A stretch of 64,000 bases of DNA from Desulfatirhabdium butyrativorans DSM 18734 (lineage in GTDB: Bacteria > Desulfobacterota > Desulfobacteria > Desulfobacterales > Desulfatirhabdiaceae), in assembly GCF_000429925.1 (NCBI RefSeq), contig NZ_KE386985.1, forward strand, positions 59,225 through 123,224. The letters are read 5' to 3'. Of the stretch, positions 41,842-49,478 are shown one piece after another. A program made the position numbers and the translations under genes. Below the pieces are notes generated by a model that made no database searches, had not been told where the DNA came from, and saw nothing but the letters and a program-made list of their open reading frames with translations. Positions within the stretch are counted from its first letter, which is position 1. Every line of letters begins with the position of its first letter.

Positions 41842-42150
41842 GTGAAAACAGGGTCCAAGAGACTGCTTGATTGTATGCTGCAGCCGGTCATAAAACGTGA
41901 TTTCCTGTAACACCCTTTCCCGGCGGGGGAGGGTCGGGGCGAGGTTTATCCATGTTCATGGAGAGGGTCACTGCCCCCGGCGATGGAAATAGACCGAAAA
42001 CCCATAGCCTATTACCCATAGCCCATTACCCATAGCCCATTGCCCATAGCCCATAGCCCATTGCCCATTGCCCATTACCCATAGCCTATTACCCATAGCC
42101 CATATTTTCACGATAGATGCTCAGGATTCAGGAGCCCGCATACGGGAGCG
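41842..42150. other. Intergenic region dominated by a heptad array
   Basis: The gap between the TauE and minE genes, both on the minus strand. About a third of it is the heptad array at 42001-42103. The remaining sequence holds no recognised gene. Confidence 0.6.
42001..42103 (+). repeat. Heptanucleotide tandem array (CCCATAG/CCCATTG/CCCATTA)
   Basis: Fourteen full seven-base units and a partial one, in strict phase: CCCATAG, CCTATTA, CCCATAG, CCCATTA, CCCATAG, CCCATTG, CCCATAG, CCCATAG, CCCATTG, CCCATTG, CCCATTA, CCCATAG, CCTATTA, CCCATAG, then CCCAT. Variation is confined almost wholly to positions 6 and 7. Confidence 0.92.
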
Positions 42151-42495
42151 CTATCTGCCCTTCGATTTGACCGCCTTTGCCTGCTTCGTTGGCTCGCGTG
42201 GGGGCGCTGGTTGCCGTTTGGCCGATAGGATCGGTGTATTGACCACGAGTGCGGATTTGCCTTCCGCCTTGCAGATATCGAGTTTGATGGCCTCGGTGTC
42301 GATTTCGAAATACCGGGTGATTACCTCGACAATGTCCTTCTGGAGATTTTTGAGAATGTCTTCGGAAATCTCCAGCTTGTCGTAGACGAGGGCAAACTGG
42401 ATCCGCGTCTTGGCCGTTTCCTTGCTGCAAGGCTTGCCTTTACCGAATTTTCCCTGAAAGATTTTCTGAAGTTCCTGCATGAAACCGCTCAACAT
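42151..42495 (-). CDS. minE: Cell division topological specificity factor MinE
   Basis: 114 residues. KTRIQFALVYDKLEISEDIL is the anti-MinCD segment, and ILKNLQKDIVEVITRYFEID the topological specificity domain. The C terminus (from about residue 88) is basic and extended (PPREPTKQAKAVKSKGR) compared with the E. coli protein. MinE drives pole-to-pole cycling of MinD. Last gene of minC-minD-minE, 12 bp after minD. Confidence 0.93.
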   Translation of the reverse strand: MLSGFMQELQKIFQGKFGKGKPCSKETAKTRIQFALVYDKLEISEDILKNLQKDIVEVITRYFEIDTEAIKLDICKAEGKSALVVNTPILSAKRQPAPPREPTKQAKAVKSKGR

Positions 42496-42507
42496 GGCGC
42501 TATCCCC

Positions 42508-43305
42508 TTATCCAAGGCCCAGTTTTTCGCCGATTTTCTTCCATATCGATTTGTTCACCTGAGGCACTTCAATGGGAATATCCTTCCGGCCGTTCAGTCT
42601 CTGGGCGATGCGCATGAAAGCCTCTCCCGCCTTGGACCCTTTCTGCAGGACCGGCGAAATGCCCGTGTTGGTGGCTACAACGACCTGATCGTCCATCTCC
42701 ACCAACCCGATCAATTCGATCGAGAGCACATCCACGACATCCTGGTGGCTCAGCATGTCGCCCCGTGCCACCATTTCGGGAATGATCCGGTTGACGACCA
42801 GCTTCGGCGTGATCGATTTGGACAGCAGCAGGCCGATCACCCTGTCCGCATCCCGGACCGAGGAAACTTCAGGCGTGCAGATGACCAGCGCTTCATCCGC
42901 GGGGGCCACGGAGTTTTCGAATCCCCTTTCGATGCCTGCCGGGCAGTCGAGCAGAATGTAGTCGAATTCCTTTCGAAGCTCCTTGCAGAAACGGACCATC
43001 GATTCAGGCGTCAGCACGTCCTTGTTGTCGCTCTGGGAGGCGGGCAGCAAATAGAGGGATTCGAGTCTTCTGTCCTTGATGGCTGCCTGCTTGATTTTGC
43101 ATTTGCCTTTGATGGCGTCCACGACGTTGAAAACGATCCGGTTTTCGAGGCCCATGACCACATCGAGGTTCCGGAGACCGATGTCCATGTCCACAACAGC
43201 GACCTGTTTTCCTTCCAGCGCGAGCGCGGCACCGATCGACGCGGTTGCCGTGGTCTTACCCACACCGCCTTTGCCGGATGTGATGACAATGACTTTTCCG
43301 TTCAA
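42508..43305 (-). CDS. minD: Septum site-determining ATPase MinD
   Basis: 265 residues. The deviant Walker A is SGKGGVGKTTATASIGAAL; DMDIGLRNLDVVMGLE and LLDCPAGIERGFENS are the switch regions. The C-terminal amphipathic helix SIWKKIGEKLGL anchors it to the inner membrane when ATP is bound. It recruits MinC to block septation away from mid-cell. 16 bp after minC. Confidence 0.96.
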   Translation of the reverse strand: MNGKVIVITSGKGGVGKTTATASIGAALALEGKQVAVVDMDIGLRNLDVVMGLENRIVFNVVDAIKGKCKIKQAAIKDRRLESLYLLPASQSDNKDVLTPESMVRFCKELRKEFDYILLDCPAGIERGFENSVAPADEALVICTPEVSSVRDADRVIGLLLSKSITPKLVVNRIIPEMVARGDMLSHQDVVDVLSIELIGLVEMDDQVVVATNTGISPVLQKGSKAGEAFMRIAQRLNGRKDIPIEVPQVNKSIWKKIGEKLGLG

Positions 43306-43321
43306 GAAACACCTCTTTCGA

Positions 43322-44017
43322 TTAGCGGATCATCGGATAGGGATATTTTGCAAAAGGGTTCTCGTTGACATAAGAAGCGACGACAATGAGCCCGTTTTGT
43401 ACGGCCGCGATTTCAGGGGTTTTGGTATGGGATGGCCCTGTGCCGATGGCAATGATCCGGCCGATCTGAACCTGCAGGGGTTTGAATTCCATTGCGAAGA
43501 CGATGGCGGCTTCGTTGTCGGGCTGACCGGCAAGCGCGACCCCGCCGAGCGTGCCCAGTACGATGATGTCCCCGCCCGCCCGAATTTCGGCGCCCGGATT
43601 GACATCACCCAGAATGACGACATGGTGCCGGCCCTCGATGTTCTGGCCGGAACGGATTCGCCCGGCCAGGATCAGGGCATCACTTCTTTGCCAGGATCGG
43701 TTGATGTCGTATCGTCGGGGCTCTTTGTCTTTGCCGGGCGGTTCTTTTGGCCCTTCCTCCTGGCGCAGGACCATTCCCACCTGAAAACGATCGATCAGAT
43801 ATTGGGCAAGCGCCTGTTCGAGCTCGGGATATTCCAGGTCGTTTCCCCAGTCGAGAACGATTTTGGCGTTTCGGGTGAGGTGGGCCGCCTGTTGGAAGAC
43901 TTTTTCAATCTCCTGCTTGAGCGTTTCGATAGGGGTTTCGGGTTTGAGGGACAGGAGAAGCCCGTCCCGGATGCCGATCAATCGGACAGCTTGTGGTGGG
44001 GATTCGTTGTTCTGCAT
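43322..44017 (-). CDS. minC: Septum site-determining protein MinC
   Basis: 231 residues from the ATG at 44017; a longer start at 44110 exists, and AAAGGAT is very close to the shorter one, so the start is uncertain. The N-terminal domain (AVRLIGIRDGLLLSLKPETP) inhibits FtsZ assembly; the C-terminal beta-helix (VVILGDVNPGAEIRAGGDII, GTLGGVALAGQPDNEAAIV) binds MinD. A linker of charged residues (EEGPKEPPGKDKEPRRYD) joins them. Confidence 0.92.
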   Translation of the reverse strand: MQNNESPPQAVRLIGIRDGLLLSLKPETPIETLKQEIEKVFQQAAHLTRNAKIVLDWGNDLEYPELEQALAQYLIDRFQVGMVLRQEEGPKEPPGKDKEPRRYDINRSWQRSDALILAGRIRSGQNIEGRHHVVILGDVNPGAEIRAGGDIIVLGTLGGVALAGQPDNEAAIVFAMEFKPLQVQIGRIIAIGTGPSHTKTPEIAAVQNGLIVVASYVNENPFAKYPYPMIR

Positions 44018-44290
44018 ATCCTTTGTCGAAACGTTGAAGGTGGTCGAACAGGATTTCCGCCATTCGTCGTTTGCGCAGCCGATCCATTTTCGGGAAGGGA
44101 TCGCTGGCATATATTCCTCCTGGCTTCTTTACGATATTTGTCGAAGGCTTGCAATTGATTTTCCGCCGAATGGCTCCCGGATATCTGCCCCGTCCTTGTC
44201 GGCCGGGTTGGGATGTGGTAAAGGGGGACGGCTTTCGAAACAATATCCGGATAAGAGAATATCACCTGGCGCATCAGGAGAAAGTGTTTC

Positions 44291-45130
44291 ATGATTGGAA
44301 TCGTCGGTTCGGGAATCGATGCCCTTGTTGTGGCAAAGGCGCTGTTGGCACGGGGAGCGAAGGGTGCGGTGACGTGTTGTATCGACAACCTCCGGGTTCC
44401 CCTGTATGAGAAAACCCCGCAGGAACTGACGAACGTACGGGAGCAGGCGGCGCAGATCCTGATCGATCGCGGGGCGGATTGCCTCGTTGTGGCATCGCAT
44501 CGGCTGTCCGGCCTCGATGCTGGAGATTTCCGGCAGCGGTTGAAGGCTCGGGGCATCGAATGCTTCGATATTTTTTCGGCAACAGCGGCCGCATGCATGC
44601 GGGGCCCCGCTGCAAGACGCTTCGGGGTGATGGCGCCCCCGGCGACGGTGGAAGCCAACGCATACGGCGCTTTTCTGGCCGGGCATGTTCCCTCCGCCGT
44701 CGTCATCGAGCGGTCTGCGCCGCTGTGGATTTCGTTCATTCAGGAAGGCATTGCCGATCGGCCCGAAATCCGGAGGAACATCAAGCAAACGCTTCGCCCG
44801 CTTCTTGTCCGCCAGATCGACACCCTGGTGCTGGGGTGTGCGGCCTACAGCGTCCTTTCCCCTTTCCTGAAGCAGAAGGCCGGAAAGAATGTCCGCATCA
44901 TCGATTCGGCAACGGAACTGGTTCAAGCCGTCATCGGCGCCGGTTTTTGCGAGAAGGCCGATGCAGGGGCGTCTGCCGAAAGACAAAGCCTGAACATTCT
45001 GGCTACCCGAATCGATACCGGTTTCGAGCATGCCTGCGGCAAGTTGCTGAAAGGGCTTCCGGGGTATCCCCCAGCCAAACGCCTGTCTATCGAGCTTCTT
45101 CCCCTGAACGCAGCGCTTTCTGAAATTTGA
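44291..45130 (+). CDS. Aspartate/glutamate racemase superfamily protein, catalytic residues partly lost
   Basis: 279 residues with the general layout of MurI. The opening DSGVGGL motif reads GSGIDALVV, the first catalytic region ACNTAS reads ASHRLSG, so both the Asp and the first Cys are missing, while the second catalytic Cys is kept (Cys183 in VLGCAAYS, where MurI has GCTHYP). One-Cys relatives occur among decarboxylases and hydantoin racemases, but a classical two-base racemase is ruled out. Divergent from minC; its last 44 bp overlap the end of the M48 peptidase gene tail to tail. Confidence 0.75.
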   Translation: MIGIVGSGIDALVVAKALLARGAKGAVTCCIDNLRVPLYEKTPQELTNVREQAAQILIDRGADCLVVASHRLSGLDAGDFRQRLKARGIECFDIFSATAAACMRGPAARRFGVMAPPATVEANAYGAFLAGHVPSAVVIERSAPLWISFIQEGIADRPEIRRNIKQTLRPLLVRQIDTLVLGCAAYSVLSPFLKQKAGKNVRIIDSATELVQAVIGAGFCEKADAGASAERQSLNILATRIDTGFEHACGKLLKGLPGYPPAKRLSIELLPLNAALSEI

Positions 45131-46928
45131 GCAATTGGGTCTCGAAATAACGCCGGTCTCCCGTTGCAAGCTGCAGCGCCCGTTTCCCGGCGGCCACAGC
45201 CTCTGCATTCCTTCCGGCTGCAAAGTAGGCTTCGGCCAGGGTGTCAAGAAACTGCGCTGAATCCTGAAGGCGAACCGCCCGCTCGGCAAACCCGACGGCT
45301 GCCTGCGGGTCGCAGACCTGCCTGTCCCCGCAGGTGGCAAGCATCCATGCCAGATTGTTCAGGGCGACGGCGTTTTCCGGCGCCAATGCGATGGCCTTCT
45401 CGTAAGCCGCCCTGGCGTCCCGGTATTTTTTCCGGTTCTGCAGCACATCCCCCAGAAAGGCATGGAGCCTCGCATCGTTGGGGTTTCGCTCGATCTCCCG
45501 CACCAGCACCTTTTCGATGACATGCTCGTTGAGGCGTTTACCGGTTTCCCCATAATTCAGGGCATAGGTGAGCGAACCGAATGCGAGGAGCACCAGGCAA
45601 TACACTGTGAGGCTGAAACGAATCTTTCTGTCGTGGCGGCCGATCCAGGAGCGATCCGCTTCGCATCGGGCCAGAAAGGCGATCCGTTCGGCGATGCTGA
45701 AATGATGCCAGTTTGGCTTGTCGATCGGCTGAAAGCTGAACATGGCGATTTTTTGCAGCGTGGAGATGAGCGGCATGGCGCTTTCGAAGAGGGAAAAGAC
45801 ATAGGCATCCGCCTGGCGCTCGAAATTGCGCATGAAATACCCAAAACCGTAGCGGAAATACACCAGAAACAGCAGGATCGAACATACGGTGGTCATGGTT
45901 GACAGGTGGCCCATTGGATCGGCGCCGGAAAATCCGAGCGCATCGAAGAAGGGGCGGATGTACATCAGGGCGTAGAGCAGGACATCGAAGAGGGCGTAGG
46001 AAATCAGCAGATAGCCCGCAAAGAAAAACAGGTAAAACACGAGATGCTTCTTTTTGACATGCCCGATTTCATGGGCGATGACGGCATCGATTTCTTCCGG
46101 CCTGAGCTGGTCCAGCAGGGCTTCGGTAACGAGAAGGTAGCGGAAGCGTTTGACGAGGCCCATCACGCCGGCGGTGATCATCCTGCCGCCGTAGATCGGC
46201 CAGTAGAGGATTTCGGCATGGGCAAACCCGGCCTTGCTGCACAGGCGCTCGATGCGATCCCGCATCCATCCGGCCTCCAGCGGGATGCAGCGCCAGGCTT
46301 TCTGGATCAGAAAAGGGCCGAAGATGCCGGCCGCGCTCAGAAAGACGAAAAACATCGTCGTTTGACCGGCGGCAGTCTGAAGCCATTTTCCGGGCTGCTC
46401 GAACGGCAGCGCCATGACGAGATCCATGAGCGCGGAGAGCGCCAGCCAGGGCAGGTACACCGGAATGCCGAAAAAAAGCTGGCTTCTCAGGTAGTCTCGG
46501 AAACCGATTGGATCCGAAAAGACTTTTTTCTGAATCGGATATACCCAGGTCCAGACCAGGATCAGATGCAGCAGAAAAAGCGCCAGAAACAGCATGGCCT
46601 CGAGTGTCGGGAACACCCGGAAAAGCGCCCATCGTTGGGTGAACGTCGGCAGGTGAAGCCCCCAGATGTAGATCACGAACAGGGCGATGGCGGCGATCTG
46701 CCAGCGATTCTGATGCTTTTGCAGCAGATCGTCGGCGCGATAGCGATCCATTCGGGTCAGGCGGTCCAGCAGGTGTCGAAACGACCATTTCCCCGCAGCC
46801 GCAAAACCGATGAACCCCGCCAGAAGCAGGGTGATGGCCTGCAGGCCGTCGAGGGGTGGGGTCTCCGTCGGCCGGTAGGATGTATAAATGAGCAAAACGA
46901 CAATGAAGAGCAGAAACTGACCAAACAC
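45087..46928 (-). CDS. M48-family membrane metallopeptidase with C-terminal TPR repeats
   Basis: 613 residues. Several membrane segments occupy the first 200 residues; the zinc site is AVIAHEIGHVKKKH (about residue 275) with the third ligand expected in NFERQADAYVFSLFE. After another TM segment, TPR repeats follow from about residue 470 (NDARLHAFLGDVLQNRKKYR, AYEKAIALAPENAVALNNLA). It resembles CAAX-protease/HtpX-type envelope peptidases; TPRs probably bind substrates. The start is a GTG at 46928, 3 bp after queH, and the 3' end overlaps the racemase-like gene. Confidence 0.88.
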   Translation of the reverse strand: MFGQFLLFIVVLLIYTSYRPTETPPLDGLQAITLLLAGFIGFAAAGKWSFRHLLDRLTRMDRYRADDLLQKHQNRWQIAAIALFVIYIWGLHLPTFTQRWALFRVFPTLEAMLFLALFLLHLILVWTWVYPIQKKVFSDPIGFRDYLRSQLFFGIPVYLPWLALSALMDLVMALPFEQPGKWLQTAAGQTTMFFVFLSAAGIFGPFLIQKAWRCIPLEAGWMRDRIERLCSKAGFAHAEILYWPIYGGRMITAGVMGLVKRFRYLLVTEALLDQLRPEEIDAVIAHEIGHVKKKHLVFYLFFFAGYLLISYALFDVLLYALMYIRPFFDALGFSGADPMGHLSTMTTVCSILLFLVYFRYGFGYFMRNFERQADAYVFSLFESAMPLISTLQKIAMFSFQPIDKPNWHHFSIAERIAFLARCEADRSWIGRHDRKIRFSLTVYCLVLLAFGSLTYALNYGETGKRLNEHVIEKVLVREIERNPNDARLHAFLGDVLQNRKKYRDARAAYEKAIALAPENAVALNNLAWMLATCGDRQVCDPQAAVGFAERAVRLQDSAQFLDTLAEAYFAAGRNAEAVAAGKRALQLATGDRRYFETQLLKFQKALRSGEEAR

Positions 46929-46931
46929 GGC

Positions 46932-47495
46932 TCAGCGATCCCCCGAATGGCTTTTGGCGGGCTTTTCTTCCCGGAAATAGCGGTCTTTTTCACTGTAGAT
47001 ACAGCCGCAATAGGGCTGCCGGTACATGCCCAGCCTTCTTGATTCCATCACGCCTTCCGTCCAGCCGACCCGGAAATCCCGGTAGACGAACGGTATGGCG
47101 TATTCGGCGGAAATGGCCTCGGCAATTTCCCGGATGCGATCGTGCCGCTGGTACCTGCTGTAGAGCAGCGTCGATGAAAAGGCATCGAAGCCGCCTTCCC
47201 TGGCGCGTCTGGCCGTTTCTTCGAGTCTCGAATGGTAGCACACGTCGCAGCGGTTCTTTTCCCGAAAGACCGCATTTCGCAGAAACCCTTCCAGATCGTA
47301 TCCCGGTTGCACCACCAGCGGCAAATCGACGTTGGCCGCGTAGGCTTTCAGGGTGTCTTCCCGTTTTCTGCATTCGGTGTAGGGATGAATGTTGTGCCTG
47401 TAGAAAAAACCGGTGACGGCGATCCCTTCGCTTCGCAGTACACCGAGCGGATAGATGGTGCAGGGCCCGCAACAGGTATGCAGCAGCAGGTTCAT
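46932..47495 (-). CDS. queH: Epoxyqueuosine reductase QueH
   Basis: 187 residues of the QueH (DUF208) family. Its iron-sulfur and metal ligands are visible: LHTCCGPCTIYPLGVL at the N terminus, RCDVCYHSRLEETA in the middle and RQPYCGCIYSEKDRY near the end. It performs the last step of queuosine synthesis in tRNA without cobalamin, replacing QueG. The ATG overlaps the YggS stop as ATGA. Confidence 0.94.
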   Translation of the reverse strand: MNLLLHTCCGPCTIYPLGVLRSEGIAVTGFFYRHNIHPYTECRKREDTLKAYAANVDLPLVVQPGYDLEGFLRNAVFREKNRCDVCYHSRLEETARRAREGGFDAFSSTLLYSRYQRHDRIREIAEAISAEYAIPFVYRDFRVGWTEGVMESRRLGMYRQPYCGCIYSEKDRYFREEKPAKSHSGDR

Positions 47496-48175
47496 GACCG
47501 TTCTCCGAAAATGGCTGTCCCGATCCGGACAAGCGTCGCGCCTTCCGATACGGCAACCTCGAAATCACCGCTCATGCCCATGGAAAGCTCACGCAAATCG
47601 ATGCCTGGAACCGATGCGGCGCAATGGTCTGCAAGCGCCTTGAGGCGCCGAAAATGCGGCCTGGACGCCTCCGGGTCCTCACTGAACGGCGGCATGGTCA
47701 TCAGGCCGGCCACCCGGACATGGGAAAGCGCCGAGACCGAGCGGACAAGATCGATCAGCGCCTCCGGATCGATGCCGGATTTGGTGGCTTCCCCGGCCAC
47801 ATTCACCTGGATCAGGATCGGCTGAATTTTCCCGGCTTTCCGGGCTTCCCGGTCGATTTCAGCGGCCAGTCGGAGCGAATCCACCGAATGGATCAGGGAA
47901 AACTGCCGAACGGCGTATTTGGCCTTGTTGGACTGCAGATGGCCGATGAAATGCCATTCGATGGGCAAATCGGAAAGCGCCTGGGCCTTGTCCCGGGCTT
48001 CCTGGATGTAATTTTCGCCAAAGACCCGCAGCCCCGCATGGAAGGCTTGCCGGATTCTTTCGGCGGCAACCGTTTTGCTGACGGCCACAAGCCGGATATC
48101 TTCAGGCCTTCTGCCGGCCTGGAGCGCGCTTTTGGCGATGCGCTGCCGGATGGAATCGATGTGCTGTGCGATCAT
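47492..48175 (-). CDS. YggS-family pyridoxal-phosphate homeostasis protein
   Basis: 227 residues. The PLP lysine lies in IRLVAVSKTVAAERIRQAF; GENYIQEARDKAQAL, WHFIGHLQSNKAKYA, SVDSLRLAAEIDREA, QVNVAGEATKSGI and SMGMSGDFEVAVSEGATLVR are family signatures. It binds PLP and buffers its level without known catalysis. It lies 43 bp after maf. Confidence 0.95.
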   Translation of the reverse strand: MIAQHIDSIRQRIAKSALQAGRRPEDIRLVAVSKTVAAERIRQAFHAGLRVFGENYIQEARDKAQALSDLPIEWHFIGHLQSNKAKYAVRQFSLIHSVDSLRLAAEIDREARKAGKIQPILIQVNVAGEATKSGIDPEALIDLVRSVSALSHVRVAGLMTMPPFSEDPEASRPHFRRLKALADHCAASVPGIDLRELSMGMSGDFEVAVSEGATLVRIGTAIFGERS

Positions 48176-48218
48176 CTGTGCGACCCGTTTTTGCTGGTGA
48201 AATGGTCCGGGGGCGGAT

Positions 48219-48815
48219 TCAGGGGATATGGGAAAATCGGATCAGCCCTTCGTGCGCCAGGGTTTCGATCAATTCGCAGATCGGCAGGCCGATGACATTC
48301 GTATAGGAGCCATGAACGGCCTTGATCATGAAGGCGCCGATTCCCTGAAGCGCATACGCTCCGGCCTTGTCAAATGGCTCATCGGTGCCGATGTACCAGG
48401 CGATTTCGTCATCGGAGAGGGGTTTGAACAGCACATCCGTTGAAACGGTCCGGCCAATGGTCCGCTCTCCGGCCTGGTTGACGAGGGCAAACCCCGTGAG
48501 CACCTGGTGGGTTCTTCCGCTCAACCGGCGCAACATGGTTTTCGCTTCGGCCTTGGACGAGGGTTTCCCGAGGATGGTGCCATCGATTACGACGATGGTA
48601 TCCGCCCCGATCACCCAGGCATCGGGATGCAGGCTTGCAATGTCCGAAGCTTTTTGAAGCGCAAGCTGCGCCACACAATCAGCCGGTGAAAGCGCCGGAT
48701 CGATATGCTCTTCACACCGGGACGGGATGACCCTGAATTCGATCCCGGCCTGTTTCATCAGATACCTTCGCCGAGAGCTCTGGGATGCGAGAATGATGGT
48801 GGAACATGTTTCCAT
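48219..48815 (-). CDS. maf: Maf-family nucleotide pyrophosphatase
   Basis: 198 residues. ILASQSSRRRYLMKQAGIEF is the substrate-binding N terminus; VIGADTIVVIDGTILGKPSS holds the catalytic Asp region; and RLSGRTHQVLTGFAL and DKAGAYALQGIGAFMIKAVH complete the family pattern. Maf proteins hydrolyse non-canonical nucleoside triphosphates such as dTTP/UTP or m7GTP. First gene of a maf-yggS-queH-M48 run. Confidence 0.94.
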   Translation of the reverse strand: METCSTIILASQSSRRRYLMKQAGIEFRVIPSRCEEHIDPALSPADCVAQLALQKASDIASLHPDAWVIGADTIVVIDGTILGKPSSKAEAKTMLRRLSGRTHQVLTGFALVNQAGERTIGRTVSTDVLFKPLSDDEIAWYIGTDEPFDKAGAYALQGIGAFMIKAVHGSYTNVIGLPICELIETLAHEGLIRFSHIP

Positions 48816-48872
48816 GGGAATCTTGTTGATTAATTCTGTTCCTCACAACATCAGAAGAGGATCCCTATTTCC

Positions 48873-48932
48873 ATCGTTGTCGTAATCTTAGTCGTTGTCG
48901 TTGTCGTTGTCGTAATCGTAGTCGTAATCGTA
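48873..48932 (+). repeat. Hexanucleotide microsatellite (CGTTGT/CGTAAT)
   Basis: About ten six-base units built from CGTTGT, CGTAAT and CGTAGT run up to the left end of the long MITE copy. On the minus strand the tract encodes runs of Thr and Ile and could be mistaken for a gene. Confidence 0.8.
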
Positions 48933-49245
48933 CCACCTGAACGGAAATCCGCTATTCGGAGCGTACCGCCGCCTGCGGGCAGGCAATTTTGCGATACAGC
49001 GTGAAATCCTGCGGAACACAGGACTGCCCCCCGATCTCGTAAGGGCCGGGCGGGTCCGGATCCGTCCAGAAAAGCCGAATCCAATGAGTTCATGGGGTTT
49101 ATATCGTGTTTTCTCCTGGAGAATGTCCGGCCCAATCACGCCTTTGGCGTGATCTCCGGCGGCTTCGGACAAGTTCCCGCTGCATCGCAAAACAGCCTGC
49201 CCTCCGGCTCAGGTTGTACCCAACACGGGGTTTCCGTACAGGCAC
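48933..49245 (+). repeat. MITE-like repeat, long form, most complete copy (copy F)
   Basis: About 313 bp. The left end reads CCTGAACGGAAATCCGC and the right end GGGGTTTCCGTACAGGCAC, imperfect versions of the 19-bp terminal repeats. Inside lie GCGGGCAGGCAATTTTGCG, a hairpin around CTGCGGAACACAGGACTG, CAGAAAAGCCGAATCCAATG and the palindrome ATCACGCC-TTT-GGCGTGAT at 49135-49153. All partial copies in the window align to portions of this one. Confidence 0.82.
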
Positions 49246-49269
49246 CATGTAGTCGGCAGTGGGCAGTCT

Positions 49270-49297
49270 GTAGGGGCGACCGGCCGGTCGCCCCTAC
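49270..49297. repeat. Perfect 28-bp palindrome
   Basis: The half-site GTAGGGGCGACCGG is followed at once by its exact reverse complement. It stands alone between the MITE and a heptad tract. It could form a hairpin at RNA level or be a REP element; there is no T run for termination. Confidence 0.8.
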
Positions 49298-49379
49298 GTG
49301 CTCCAGCGTAGGCCAACGTCATTGACCCCGGCTTTCGCCATCGACTTTCGTCAAAACAGGCGTCATCCGCTTTTCTTTT

Positions 49380-49450
49380 GACCCCTGACTCCTGACTCCT
49401 GACTCCTGTCTTCTGACCCCTGACCCCTGTTTCCTGACTCCTGTCTCCTG
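49380..49450 (-). repeat. Heptad repeat tract (TCCTGAC, complement of GTCAGGA)
   Basis: About ten imperfect seven-base units of TCCTGAC, CCCTGAC and TTCTGAC type in a 70-bp tract, ending about 30 bp before the stop codon of the lyase gene. Confidence 0.85.
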
Positions 49451-49478
49451 CCCCCCCATCACCCTTGCTGACGCGTTA

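Larger units (their letters stand above)
48816..49478. other. Repeat-rich intergenic region
   Basis: A 663-bp gap between minus-strand genes, almost wholly repeats: a CGTTGT/CGTAAT hexamer tract, a long MITE copy, a perfect palindrome and a heptad tract. Reading frames within it are translations of the repeats. Confidence 0.7.

Noticed and set aside
42001-42103. CRISPR array
   Set aside because: Units are seven bases in continuous tandem without spacers.
48873-48932. Thr/Ile-rich short protein on the minus strand
   Set aside because: It is a translation of a hexanucleotide microsatellite.
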